Made by a program: the position numbers and the translations under genes. The notes under the pieces were generated by a model. That model had not been told where the DNA came from, did not search any database, and worked only from the letters and a program-made list of their open reading frames with translations. A stretch of DNA of 64,000 nt, taken from Cupriavidus sp. 2SB (GTDB lineage: Bacteria; Pseudomonadota; Gammaproteobacteria; Burkholderiales; Burkholderiaceae). Below are positions 55,611 through 64,000 of the stretch, piece by piece. How positions within the stretch are numbered: the first letter of the stretch is position 1; every line of letters begins with the position of its first letter. The DNA is taken from assembly GCF_005503625.1 (NCBI RefSeq), contig NZ_SCMX01000030.1, positions 1 through 64,000 on the forward strand. Reading direction: 5' to 3'.

Positions 55611-57638
55611 TCAAACCACCGTCACCGCAGGCACCCCTGCCGCAACCTCCACCACCTTCACACTCTCCGTTGCCGGCAGCGCAGGCGCCACGCCGTTCGC
55701 CAGCGGCTTGAGCTTGCGGAAGCTGCAGCTCAATTTCGACGCCGTCAACGTCACCACCGCATACCCCTGCGCGTCCGTATTCACATACTTCAGCCACGGA
55801 TTGAACGTCGTCAGCGTGCTGTTGAAGGTGTTGGTGACCGTGCCGCTGGAGTCGGTCGTGTAGATCAGCGGCGCGGCAGCTTTGAATGCCGCATCGCTAT
55901 CCACCACGCTCTTGAAGTAGCTCTGGAACGAGTTGCTCGACAGGCCAGCGGTGACAAGATCCACCATCACGGGCACCGGCGTGGTGGCGTCGTAGTCGTC
56001 CATCACCGGGCCGGCGAAGAACGCGTGGATATCGCCAGTCAGCGCCACTACATTCTTGATGCTGCCGTTCTTCAGGAAGGCCATCATGGCCTTGCGCTCG
56101 GCGTTGTAGCCATCCCACTGATCGGCGTTGAGGATGTACTTGTCCAGTAGCGCCACCGAGGGCAGGGCGGCGTTGAGCACGGGGGCGATGCCTGCGTCGA
56201 ACACGCCGTTCGAGATGCCCGCATTGGTCAGCAAGTACGCCTTGAGCGAGGCATAGGCCGGCGTCGGATAGGTGCCATCGCCCTTGGCCGTGGTCAGGTC
56301 GGCCACCAGTGCGCCGATCATGCCCGTTTGCAGCGGCGCGAGCGCGCTGTTCGCCTGCACCAGGCCGCTGGCGAGCAATGCGGCGATGGCTTGCGTACCA
56401 TCGATCTGCATGCGCAGCAGCGAGACCTCGTTGCCCCAGAGTTTCCACGTCGTCGAGGCACTCGCCATCTGCTGCTGCCACCACGCGCGCTGCGTATCGC
56501 CGAGGATCGACACCGGCGTCAGCGCACCACCCGCGCCGCTGATCTTGCTCGCTTCGAGTCCAGCCAACGTGGCCTTCGGCACGAAGTAGCGGCTGCCGAT
56601 GCTGCTGCCGGCTGCCTGCTCGGGGATCACGTGGTCCGCGCGATAGAGGCGTTCGTCGGTCATCACCAGCGTGGCGAGATTACCGAACGTGAATGAGCGG
56701 TAGATCTGGATATTGCGGAACGACGTATCGGCCTGGTCGAAGCTGACATCGGCCGGCATGAATTCGAACCATGCCTGGCTGGCGGCGCGGCGGCGGGCCG
56801 TGCGTGGGTCGGCATCGTCGGCGGCCGTGTAGGTCTGGTGGTCCTGCCAGCAATCGTCGGAAAACTCGTGGTCGTCCCAGATGCCGATCACCGGAAAGCG
56901 CGCGTGCAGTGCTTGCAGCCGGGCATCGCTGCGATACGACTTGTAGAGGTAGCGGTAGTCGTCGATCGTGGTGGCGTAGGTGCCATCGGCGGTGGCGGTG
57001 CCGTTCGGCAGCGTCAGTTGCGTATGGCGGCTTTCCACCTTGCCTGTCTGGAAGGCGGCGCCGACGGTCTCGTAGATGTAGTCGCCCATGTGGACGATGA
57101 AATCGAGATCCTCGCTGACCAGTTCCTCCATGCCGGCCCAGTGATTTACGCTCCAGTCCTGGCACGTTATGAAGGCGAACTTGAGCTGCGAGAGCGGCGT
57201 GCCGGCGGCCGGCGCGGTCTTGGTGCGGCCCACCGGGCTGGTCTGGCTACCGGCGATGAAGCGGTAGTAGTAGGTCGTGCCGGCCGTCAGGCCCGTGACC
57301 TTGTTGCGCAACGTGTAGTCCCAGTCAGGCAGTGCGGAAAGCGTGTTGTCGACTACGAGCGTGCTGAAATCGGCGTTTGCCGAGACCTGCAGCCGCACGC
57401 TGACGCTTTTGCCTGCGCTGGCACCTGCCACGCGCGTCCACAGCATCACGCTGTCGGGTTTCGGATCGCCGGAGGCCACGCCCTGATCGAATTTGTAGGT
57501 CGCGCCCGGCTCGGTAGTCGGCGGCGTGGTGGGGGCGGGGGTGTTGTTATCGTCGTCGCCACCGCAGCCGGCCAGGCCCGTAGTGGCCACCGTCACGGTA
57601 ACGAAACTGCCCCATTTCAGGAACTTGCGGCGATCCAT
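55611..57638 (-). CDS. phoD: PhoD-like alkaline phosphatase/phosphodiesterase
   Basis: This 675-residue exported enzyme belongs to the PhoD family, which uses Ca2+/Fe3+ to hydrolyse phosphate esters. The N-terminus has a canonical Tat motif RRKFLKW and LAGC, so it may be a Tat-exported lipoprotein. A PhoD N-terminal domain (KFDQGVASGDPKPDSVMLWT, YYYRFIAG) precedes the phosphoesterase core with FAFITCQDWS, FIVHMGDYIYE and WDDHEFSDDCW, then a later TGDIHAFFAGPV. The C-terminal part is longer than in many relatives. No Pho box is evident. Confidence 0.9.
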   Translation of the reverse strand: MDRRKFLKWGSFVTVTVATTGLAGCGGDDDNNTPAPTTPPTTEPGATYKFDQGVASGDPKPDSVMLWTRVAGASAGKSVSVRLQVSANADFSTLVVDNTLSALPDWDYTLRNKVTGLTAGTTYYYRFIAGSQTSPVGRTKTAPAAGTPLSQLKFAFITCQDWSVNHWAGMEELVSEDLDFIVHMGDYIYETVGAAFQTGKVESRHTQLTLPNGTATADGTYATTIDDYRYLYKSYRSDARLQALHARFPVIGIWDDHEFSDDCWQDHQTYTAADDADPRTARRRAASQAWFEFMPADVSFDQADTSFRNIQIYRSFTFGNLATLVMTDERLYRADHVIPEQAAGSSIGSRYFVPKATLAGLEASKISGAGGALTPVSILGDTQRAWWQQQMASASTTWKLWGNEVSLLRMQIDGTQAIAALLASGLVQANSALAPLQTGMIGALVADLTTAKGDGTYPTPAYASLKAYLLTNAGISNGVFDAGIAPVLNAALPSVALLDKYILNADQWDGYNAERKAMMAFLKNGSIKNVVALTGDIHAFFAGPVMDDYDATTPVPVMVDLVTAGLSSNSFQSYFKSVVDSDAAFKAAAPLIYTTDSSGTVTNTFNSTLTTFNPWLKYVNTDAQGYAVVTLTASKLSCSFRKLKPLANGVAPALPATESVKVVEVAAGVPAVTVV

Positions 57639-57755
57639 CTGCGTTTCCTCGTCTTTGTGGGATGTGATGCGGGAAACGCAAATTGTTCGGTGGCGATGTG
57701 ACCGCCATGTGTCCGGCCCCGGGGCGGAGAGCCAGATTAGAGGGCTGCCACCAAC

Positions 57756-58784
57756 TCAGACCGGCAGCCGGATGTCCGCCAGATCCCAGCGCGGCGTCAC
57801 GCCATAGCTGTATTCGTGCTGCGCCAGTTGCGGCGCCGCCTGCAGGCGCATGGCCCCGGCAAAGGCGATCATCGCGCCGTTATCCGTGCAGAAGGCCAAG
57901 TCGGGGTAGAACACCTCCACCTTGCGGCGGCGGCCCATCTCGTCGAGACGCTCGCGCAACTGGCGGTTGGCACCTACGCCTCCGGCCACCACCAATCGCT
58001 TGTGGCCGGTCTGCTTGAGCGCGTTGAACGACTTGGCGGCCAGCACATCGACGATGGCATCGACAAACGAGCGCGCCAGGTTGGCGCGATCCTGCTCGCA
58101 GGCATTGCCCAGCTTGCGGGTCTGCGTCAGCACCGCTGTCTTGAGCCCTGCGAACGAGAAATCGAGATTGCCCGAATGGAGCATCGGGCGCGGCAGTTCG
58201 AACGAACCTGGATTGCCGAATTCGGCCAGACGAGACACTTCCGGGCCGCCCGGATAACCGAGGCCCAGCAGCTTGGCGGTCTTGTCGAACGCCTCGCCGG
58301 CGGCATCGTCGAGCGTCTCGCCGAGCAGTGCGTAGTCGCCGATCCCCTTCACTTCCATCAACTGGGTGTGGCCGCCGGAAACCAGCAGCGCCACGAACGG
58401 GAAGGGCGGCGGCGCATCGGTCAGCAGTGGCGACAGCAGGTGTCCTTCCAGGTGATGGACGCCCACCATGGGCACGCCCAGCGCAAAGCCGAGTGCATTG
58501 GCGACCGAGGCGCCCACCAGCAGCGCACCGGCAAGACCGGGGCCTTGCGTGAAGGCGATGGCGTCGATGTCCTCGCGCTTGCGCCCGGCCTCGTCCAGTA
58601 CCTGCTGCAACAGCGGCAGCACGCGGCGAATATGGTCGCGCGAGGCCAGTTCGGGCACGACGCCGCCGTACTCGCGGTGCATGGCGATCTGCGAGTAGAG
58701 CGCGTGCGAGAGCAGTCCGGCCTCGGTGTCGTAGAGGGCCAGCCCGGTTTCGTCGCAGGAGGATTCGATGCCGAGGACAAGCAT
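57756..58784 (-). CDS. tsaD: tRNA threonylcarbamoyltransferase, TsaD subunit
   Basis: TsaD transfers the threonylcarbamoyl group to A37 of ANN-decoding tRNAs. The 342-residue protein has the ASKHA N-terminus [18 protein letters not shown], the metal-binding HHLEGHL, the [10 protein letters not shown] phosphate loop, and [11 protein letters not shown] plus [14 protein letters not shown] start at ATG 58784, where the family begins; the frame is open to 58844 but non-conserved. It is divergent from the HI0933 flavoprotein gene. Confidence 0.96.
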   Translation of the reverse strand: MLVLGIESSCDETGLALYDTEAGLLSHALYSQIAMHREYGGVVPELASRDHIRRVLPLLQQVLDEAGRKREDIDAIAFTQGPGLAGALLVGASVANALGFALGVPMVGVHHLEGHLLSPLLTDAPPPFPFVALLVSGGHTQLMEVKGIGDYALLGETLDDAAGEAFDKTAKLLGLGYPGGPEVSRLAEFGNPGSFELPRPMLHSGNLDFSFAGLKTAVLTQTRKLGNACEQDRANLARSFVDAIVDVLAAKSFNALKQTGHKRLVVAGGVGANRQLRERLDEMGRRRKVEVFYPDLAFCTDNGAMIAFAGAMRLQAAPQLAQHEYSYGVTPRWDLADIRLPV

Positions 58785-58934
58785 GGGGAGATTCTGGTGC
58801 CGCCAGCCCGTTTTGGTCTGCAACTGCAGCCATTGTGCCGGCAAAAAACGGAAGGCCAGCAGGGTAGCACACCCGCACCCGACGCGCTGGCGCCGCCGCC
58901 ATTCGCTACAATCGCGGCTTCTTCAAGGGACGTT

Positions 58935-60164
58935 ATGACACAGGGCAGGAAGGAACGGTTCGATGTGGCCGTGCTGGGCGCGGGCGCGGCCGGCATGATG
59001 TGTGCCGCCGTGGCCGGGCAGCGCGGCGCGCGCGTGGTGCTGATCGACCACGCCACGCGGCTGGCCGAGAAGATCCGTATTTCAGGCGGCGGGCGCTGCA
59101 ATTTCACGAATCTGCAGGCCGGGCCGGCCAACTACCTGTCGTCGAATCCCCATTTCTGCCGTTCCGCGCTGGCGCGCTATACCCCGCAGGACTTCCTGGG
59201 CCTGATTCGTCGCTACGACATCGGCTGGCATGAGAAGCATCGCGGGCAGTTGTTTTGCAACGATAGCGCCGAGGACATCATTTGCATGCTGCGCGCCGAG
59301 TGTGACGCAGGTGGCGTCCATTGGCAGACCGGCTGCACGATCGAGGAAATCCGCAAGGAAGGCGATGATTACCTGCTGTTGACGACCCAAGGCGAGGTGC
59401 GCGCTGGCGCAGTGGTGGTGGCGACGGGCGGGTTGTCGATCCCGAAGATCGGCGCGACGGACTTCGGTTACCGCATCGCCAAGCAGTTTGGACTCAAGTT
59501 GATCGAGACCCGCCCCGCACTGGTGCCGCTGACGTTCGACGGCCAGGCATGGCAGCCTTTCGTGCCACTGGCTGGGGTATCGATGGAAGTCGATATCTCC
59601 ACGGGCAGCGGCAAGACAGCCGGCGCGTTCAAGGAGGATTTGCTCTGGACTCACCGAGGACTCTCCGGTCCGGCCGTGCTGCAGATTTCGAGCTACTGGC
59701 GTCCCGGCACGCACATCGAGGTAGACCTCTTCGACGGCGAGGATGCTGCAGAATGGCTGATCGGCCACAAGAAAAACAGTAAGAAGCACTTGAACAACCT
59801 GCTTGGCGAGCGCCTTCCATCCCGGCTGGCCGATGCGTGGTGTGAGGCTGTGGGCCTGCACGGCGGCCAAGGCCAATCCATTGCCGACATGCCTGACCGC
59901 GCGCTGCGCCAACTGGGCGAAGCGTTGAATCGCTGGCGCCTGCTTCCTTCAGGTACGGAAGGCTACAAGAAGGCCGAGGTCACCCTTGGGGGCGTGGATA
60001 CGCGCGGACTGTCGTCGGCGACGATGATGGCGCGCGAGGTGGCAGGGCTGTACTTCATCGGTGAAGTGGTCGACGTGACCGGCTGGCTGGGCGGCTATAA
60101 CTTCCAGTGGGCCTGGGCGTCAGCCGTGGCCGCCGGTGAAGCCGCTGCCGAGGCGTCCCGATAA
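58935..60164 (+). CDS. HI0933-family FAD-dependent oxidoreductase
   Basis: This 409-residue flavoprotein has the FAD fold VAVLGAGAAGMMCAAVAG, the SGGGRCNFTNLQ motif after the second strand, VVVATGGLSIPKIGATDFGY, and the C-terminal GGYNFQWAWASAVAAGEAA that contacts FAD. These mark the HI0933/BaiN group, sometimes annotated as aminoacetone oxidase-like. ATG 58935 matches this start; the longer frame to the left is antisense to tsaD. The reaction is unknown. A TACAAT -10-like box is at 58907-58912. Confidence 0.92.
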   Translation: MTQGRKERFDVAVLGAGAAGMMCAAVAGQRGARVVLIDHATRLAEKIRISGGGRCNFTNLQAGPANYLSSNPHFCRSALARYTPQDFLGLIRRYDIGWHEKHRGQLFCNDSAEDIICMLRAECDAGGVHWQTGCTIEEIRKEGDDYLLLTTQGEVRAGAVVVATGGLSIPKIGATDFGYRIAKQFGLKLIETRPALVPLTFDGQAWQPFVPLAGVSMEVDISTGSGKTAGAFKEDLLWTHRGLSGPAVLQISSYWRPGTHIEVDLFDGEDAAEWLIGHKKNSKKHLNNLLGERLPSRLADAWCEAVGLHGGQGQSIADMPDRALRQLGEALNRWRLLPSGTEGYKKAEVTLGGVDTRGLSSATMMAREVAGLYFIGEVVDVTGWLGGYNFQWAWASAVAAGEAAAEASR

Positions 60165-60212
60165 GGTAAACTGCTCGACCGCTGTTCACTCCATATTTTC
60201 CGGAAGATTGCC

Positions 60213-60662
60213 ATGTCCCTCAAAGCCCGCATCAACGATGACATGAAGGCCGCCATGCGTGCCCGTGAGACCGACCGCCTGGGCACGATCCGCCTGCTGC
60301 TGGCGGCGATCAAGCAACGCGAAGTCGATGAGCGTGTGGAACTGGACGATGCGGCAGTCACGGCCGTCATCGACAAGATGATCAAGCAGCGCAAGGATTC
60401 GATCAGCCAGTTCGAGCAGGCTGGCCGCGATGATCTGGTCGCAAAGGAAAAATCCGAAGTGGATGTGCTGGTGGCCTACATGCCGGCCCAGTTGTCGGAG
60501 GCCGAAGTGGCCACCGAAGTCCAGAACGCCGTGAAGGAAGCCGGCGCCACTGGCCCGCAGGATATGGGCAAGGTGATGGCCCTGGTCAAGGCACGTCTGG
60601 CCGGTCGCGCAGACATGACGGCAGTGTCTGGACTCGTCAAGGCGGCATTGGCCCCGAAGTAA
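60213..60662 (+). CDS. GatB/YqeY domain protein
   Basis: This 149-residue protein is a helical YqeY-like domain related to the tail of GatB of the tRNA-dependent amidotransferase. Marks are SLKARINDDMKAAMRARETD, RLLLAAIKQREVDER, YMPAQLSEAEV and DMGKVMALVKARLAGRAD. It is 48 bp after the flavoprotein gene and 230 bp before dnaG. YqeY commonly sits beside dnaG and rpoD; its role is thought to involve tRNA but is not established. Confidence 0.93.
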   Translation: MSLKARINDDMKAAMRARETDRLGTIRLLLAAIKQREVDERVELDDAAVTAVIDKMIKQRKDSISQFEQAGRDDLVAKEKSEVDVLVAYMPAQLSEAEVATEVQNAVKEAGATGPQDMGKVMALVKARLAGRADMTAVSGLVKAALAPK

Positions 60663-60790
60663 CCTTGAAGCGATTGACCGTCAGGTCAGTGATAAGCATG
60701 ATTAGCAGTTGCGATCCGTGAGAATGCCGACGCGTTGACGGGACTTGGCGGGTGATGTCGGTAAAGACCGGCACGGCGTTGCGGCTGCAC

Positions 60791-60807
60791 TACAATGATT
60801 CGAATCA
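60791..60807 (+). promoter_or_regulatory. Candidate dnaG -10 box with overlapping dyad
   Basis: TACAAT (60791-60796) shares its last base with the perfect 12-bp palindrome TGATTCGAATCA (60796-60807), at the expected transcript start. No -35 box is convincing. Confidence 0.35.
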
Positions 60808-60892
60808 CGGCCGGGCGTCGTACCGGTCACGCATTAACTAGAACAGGCCACCGGCATACCCGGAAGGCCATGGCATCAGGACGGTCAGCCGG

Positions 60893-62731
60893 GTGATTCC
60901 GCAATCCTTCATTCAGGACCTGCTCAACCGCGTCGATATTATCGACGTGGTGGGTAAGTACGTGCAGTTGAAGAAGGGCGGCGCCAATTTCATGGGGCTG
61001 TGCCCGTTTCACAACGAGAAATCCCCGTCATTCACGGTGTCGCCGACCAAGCAGTTCTATCACTGCTTCGGCTGTGGCGCCCACGGATCGGCCATCGGCT
61101 TCCTGATGGAGTTCTCGGGGAGTTCCTATCCGGAGGCCGTGCGCGAACTGGCGCAATCCGTTGGCCTGTCCGTGCCCGAGGAGCGAAACAGCCTGCCGCC
61201 CGCGCAACGGGCTGAGCAACAGGCCCGCTCGGTGGCGCTGAGCGACGCGATGACGCGCGCCACGGATTTCTACAAGAAGCAGCTACGCGGTGCGCCGCAG
61301 GCTATCCAGTACCTGAAAGGGCGCGGCCTGACGGGCGAGATCGCCGCCCAGTTCGGCCTCGGCTACGCACCGGACGACTGGCAGGGGTTGGAATCCATCT
61401 TCGGCAGCTATCGGGACGACGCGATTGCCGGCCCGCTGGTCGAGAACGGTCTGCTGATCGAATCCCAGGACAAGCGGGATGCCGATGGCAAGCCCCGCCG
61501 TTACGACCGGTTTCGCGACCGGATCATGTTCCCCATCCGCAATACCAAGGGTAATGTGATCGGGTTTGGCGGCCGGGTAATGGGCCAGGGCGAGCCCAAA
61601 TACCTCAACTCACCGGAAACGCCGCTCTTCAGCAAGGGAACGGAGCTTTATGGTCTGTTCGAAGCCCGTCACGCGATTCGTGAGAATGGCTACGTGCTGG
61701 TGGTGGAAGGCTATATGGACGTGGTGGCGCTGGCCCAGTTGGGCTTTGCCAATGCCGTGGCCACGCTGGGCACGGCATGTACCCCGGTCCACGTGCAGAA
61801 GCTGCTGCGCCAGACCGACGCCGTGGTGTTTTCCTTCGACGGTGATGCGGCTGGCCGCCGTGCGGCGCGACGTGCACTTGAAGCGTGCCTGCCACACCTG
61901 GCAGACAACAAGACTATCCGCTTCCTCTTCCTGCCTGCCGAGCACGACCCCGACAGCTACGTCCGCGAAGAGGGCACCGACGCCTTCGCGCGTGAAGTGC
62001 AGAACGCGATGCCGCTGTCGCGCTTCTTGCTGCAAGTGGTCACCGAGGATCAGGACATGCGCCAGCCCGAGGGTCGGGCGCGGGCGCAGTTCGAGGCCAA
62101 GCCGCTGCTCCAGGCCATGCCGGCGGGCGGCCTGCGGCTACAGATCGTGCGGGAACTTGCCGATGCTACAGGGACGACCCCTGCGGAAATCGAGGCGGTT
62201 TGTGGACTCGGCAGCGATCCGTCGCGGGTCGGCCGCTTCGCGCAACCCCGGCCGCGGGCACGGCGTCAGGCGCCAACCGGGCTGGAGCAGCGAGTAATCC
62301 AGCTACTGATGAACCATCCGGCGCTGGCCGCACAGCTCGATGGCGATGCCCGCGCGCTGCTGCTCGATCCCCATCGGCCGGAAACAGAAGTGTTGGCTCA
62401 CCTCGTGGCGGCGTGCGATGGCATCGAGGGCGAAGTGAATTTCGCGGCATTCAGCGAGCAACTGGCTCAGACACCCTACGCCGATGTCTACGCCACGGCA
62501 CGCGCCGCTGTGCTTAAAGAAGATATCGAAGTGGAGGCGGCGGCACTAGAATTCGAAGGCGCCATCTTCAAGCTGCTGGCCGATCCACTGGAAAGGGAGC
62601 AGAAGGCACTGGAACCCGCCGTGATGAGTGGGACAGCCGATGCCGAGACGAAGCAACGCTATCTGTGGCTGGCGGGCGAGGTGCAGCGCCGGCGCCAGAT
62701 GGGATGGCGTCCCGCGACCGCGGAAAATTAA
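60893..62731 (+). CDS. dnaG: DNA primase
   Basis: DnaG makes RNA primers at the replication fork. The 612-residue protein starts with GTG (MIPQSFIQDLLNRVDI) and has the CHC2 zinc ribbon (GLCPFHNEKSPSFTV and HCFGCGAHG: Cys37, His40, Cys58, Cys61). It has the TOPRIM core LVVEGYMDVVAL with FSFDGDAAGRRAARRAL. The C-terminal part (LEQRVIQLLMNHPALAAQL) binds DnaB. It precedes rpoD directly. Confidence 0.96.
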   Translation: MIPQSFIQDLLNRVDIIDVVGKYVQLKKGGANFMGLCPFHNEKSPSFTVSPTKQFYHCFGCGAHGSAIGFLMEFSGSSYPEAVRELAQSVGLSVPEERNSLPPAQRAEQQARSVALSDAMTRATDFYKKQLRGAPQAIQYLKGRGLTGEIAAQFGLGYAPDDWQGLESIFGSYRDDAIAGPLVENGLLIESQDKRDADGKPRRYDRFRDRIMFPIRNTKGNVIGFGGRVMGQGEPKYLNSPETPLFSKGTELYGLFEARHAIRENGYVLVVEGYMDVVALAQLGFANAVATLGTACTPVHVQKLLRQTDAVVFSFDGDAAGRRAARRALEACLPHLADNKTIRFLFLPAEHDPDSYVREEGTDAFAREVQNAMPLSRFLLQVVTEDQDMRQPEGRARAQFEAKPLLQAMPAGGLRLQIVRELADATGTTPAEIEAVCGLGSDPSRVGRFAQPRPRARRQAPTGLEQRVIQLLMNHPALAAQLDGDARALLLDPHRPETEVLAHLVAACDGIEGEVNFAAFSEQLAQTPYADVYATARAAVLKEDIEVEAAALEFEGAIFKLLADPLEREQKALEPAVMSGTADAETKQRYLWLAGEVQRRRQMGWRPATAEN

Positions 62732-62827
62732 GGCAGCACAGCAGCGCGATTTTTTGGCTTGAGCCCGGCGGTACGTGGCCCCAACTATGCGAAGAATCCG
62801 GGGTCTAAACGCTTAAGCCTTGATTTA

Positions 62828-62848
62828 TCAGGTGAAAACCCCACCTGA
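62828..62848. promoter_or_regulatory. Inverted repeat upstream of rpoD
   Basis: TCAGGTG and CACCTGA flank seven bases. The repeat ends 24 bp before the extended -10 box of rpoD. It is a candidate operator or mRNA hairpin; no T run follows it. Confidence 0.35.
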
Positions 62849-62871
62849 CAGGAAGCCGGGGATTGGTGACG

Positions 62872-62880
62872 TGCTACAAT
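62872..62880 (+). promoter_or_regulatory. Extended -10 promoter of rpoD
   Basis: TG-C-TACAAT is an extended -10 element, 57 bp before the rpoD ATG. The -35 region is not recognisable, as is common with extended -10 sites. Confidence 0.5.
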
Positions 62881-62936
62881 GCCCGGTTTGGATTGCGAAA
62901 TCTTTCTCTCCAGTACTGGCGAAAGTGAGCGTGCCA

Positions 62937-64000
62937 ATGGCAAAGGCCAAAGCAACCGAAAGGGTAGCCGTTAAGGCGCCCTCCAAAGCTCCCCAATCAG
63001 GGAGCGGCAAAGCGTCCGTGAAAACAACGGCGGCGAAGACATCGACCGCGTCAGTCAGGACGACATCAGCCCGGTCTGCGCCAGCAAAAACCGTGCGAAG
63101 CGCTTCGGCGCCCGCCGGAACCGCTTCCGTCAGGAATCGCATATCCGAAAATACCAAGCCCTCGACTTCGGCACGCGAGAGCGGCAAGAGCGCCAATACA
63201 AGCGGCCTTCAGGCTGCTGCACCAGTGAAAGGTAAGAGTATCACCGTGGCGAAACAGCAGAATACCGAAGTCGAGAGCAAACGTGCGGCAACGACGGCCG
63301 GCACCCGGAGCAGCAGCGCCAAGGCAGGCGCAGCGGAGGCTGCCGTGTCCAAGGCCCGTGCCGCAACTCCCGCATCCGTTGCATCTGAGCAGCCCGCCGC
63401 CCCGGCCGTCAAGCCGGAGCCGAAAAAGCGCGGCCGCAAGCCCAAGGCCGAGATGCAGCAAGACGACAGCACCAGCGAAGACGTGACTGAAGAGTTATAC
63501 GACAACGACGCGCCGGCAACTCCCGCCGCTGCGCCCAAGACCGAAAAGCAGAAAGCCAAGGACCGCAAGGCCAAGGAAAAGGCACTGCTCAAGGAGTTTG
63601 CCTCGTCCAACCAGGCGGGCAGCGAAGAAGAGCTGGAAGTTCGCCGCCAGAAGCTGAAGGCGCTGATCAAGCTGGGCAAGTCGCGTGGTTACCTGACCTA
63701 CGCCGAAATCAACGATCACCTTCCGGACGACATGGTCGATTCGGAAACGATCGATACGCTGGTTGCCACCCTGAACGACATCGGCATCGCCGTGTACGAA
63801 CAGGCGCCGGACGCCGAGACGCTGCTGCTGAACGACAACGCTCCGTCGGCTACCAGCGAGGAAGAGGCGGAAGAAGAAGCCGAAGCCGCGCTCTCGACCG
63901 TCGATTCCGAATTCGGCCGCACCACCGACCCGGTCCGCATGTACATGCGCGAGATGGGTACGGTCGAACTGCTGACGCGCGAAGGCGAAATCGAAATCGC
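62937..64000 (+). CDS. rpoD: RNA polymerase primary sigma factor, partial
   Basis: The gene starts at ATG 62937 and runs off the right edge with 354 codons visible. The first 215 residues are low complexity: Ala, Lys, Ser and Thr-rich, ending near KKRGRKPKAE and an acidic DDSTSEDVTEELY patch. Region 1.1 follows (KLKALIKLGKSRGYLTYAEI; MVDSETIDTLVATLNDIGI), then an acidic linker and the beginning of region 1.2 (DPVRMYMREMGTVELLTREG). The long basic extension is much longer than in E. coli. The sigma core regions 2-4 lie beyond the window. Confidence 0.93.
   Translation, partial: MAKAKATERVAVKAPSKAPQSGSGKASVKTTAAKTSTASVRTTSARSAPAKTVRSASAPAGTASVRNRISENTKPSTSARESGKSANTSGLQAAAPVKGKSITVAKQQNTEVESKRAATTAGTRSSSAKAGAAEAAVSKARAATPASVASEQPAAPAVKPEPKKRGRKPKAEMQQDDSTSEDVTEELYDNDAPATPAAAPKTEKQKAKDRKAKEKALLKEFASSNQAGSEEELEVRRQKLKALIKLGKSRGYLTYAEINDHLPDDMVDSETIDTLVATLNDIGIAVYEQAPDAETLLLNDNAPSATSEEEAEEEAEAALSTVDSEFGRTTDPVRMYMREMGTVELLTREGEIEI

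Noticed and set aside
57816..58934. Long N-terminal extension of the HI0933 flavoprotein
   Set aside because: The extension is antisense to tsaD, and the FAD-binding fold begins only a few residues after ATG 58935, as in the family.

Overview
This window looks like ordinary chromosomal DNA from a beta-proteobacterium of the Burkholderiaceae, most likely Cupriavidus or a close Ralstonia relative; I cannot fix the species. The pointers are the high G+C content throughout, two Bug/TctC-type periplasmic binding proteins with TctA/TctB membrane subunits, a BPSS1780-family membrane protein beside an aminoglycoside-phosphotransferase-type homoserine kinase, the thrB - DUF2782 - LOG - polA neighbourhood, and an rpoD with a very long Ala/Lys-rich N-terminal extension. 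I see no rRNA, tRNA, CRISPR array, prophage, integrase, transposase or plasmid origin. Coding density is high, and most genes are housekeeping or general metabolism.

Layout. 1-6150: mostly minus-strand small genes (partial exported protein, ChaC, FKBP, YaeQ, YceI, MAPEG, an S4 protein) ending in glnS. 6435-10870: a rearranged family III CoA-transferase, a PPOX-type flavoprotein, PhzF and the glutamate carrier GltS. 10972-16854: an accessory-looking locus with a cytoplasmic gamma-glutamyltransferase-like enzyme, a TctC binding protein, a divergent LysR regulator and TctB-TctA. 17229-21899: a K+/H+ antiporter, a second TctC, a DUF2214 membrane protein and a second CoA-transferase. 22161-25504: alaS plus two small membrane proteins, one of only 44 aa. 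25674-30974: a LysR/MFS divergent pair and a five-gene run (class II aldolase, tautomerase, threonine aldolase, Nudix, TusA) closed by a strong terminator. 31057-37473: galU, valS and uvrD. 37635-46658: BPSS1780, thrB, DUF2782, LOG, polA, NDH-2 and a dienelactone hydrolase. 46808-50820: a ZIP metal importer, a rhodanese, a DMT permease and a Rieske oxygenase. 51254-55546: xseB-ispA-dxs (isoprenoid precursors) and folE2. 55611-64000: a Tat-exported PhoD phosphatase, tsaD, an HI0933-type flavoprotein, yqeY, dnaG and the start of rpoD, a version of the macromolecular-synthesis cluster without rpsU.

Functional links. ChaC, the GGT-like hydrolase with its TctABC-type transporter, and GltS could together take up and degrade gamma-glutamyl compounds. 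ZIP and the zinc-independent GTP cyclohydrolase FolE2 both fit zinc-limitation physiology. xseB-ispA-dxs is the common isoprenoid cluster. No obviously new multi-gene system stands out. The best leads are regulatory and structural: a 23-bp palindrome beside the LysR/TctC pair, a family of mirrored hairpin repeats at three intergenic sites, a structured folE2 leader, a large hairpin upstream of xseB, a domain-rearranged CoA-transferase and an unclear start codon in the ZIP gene.
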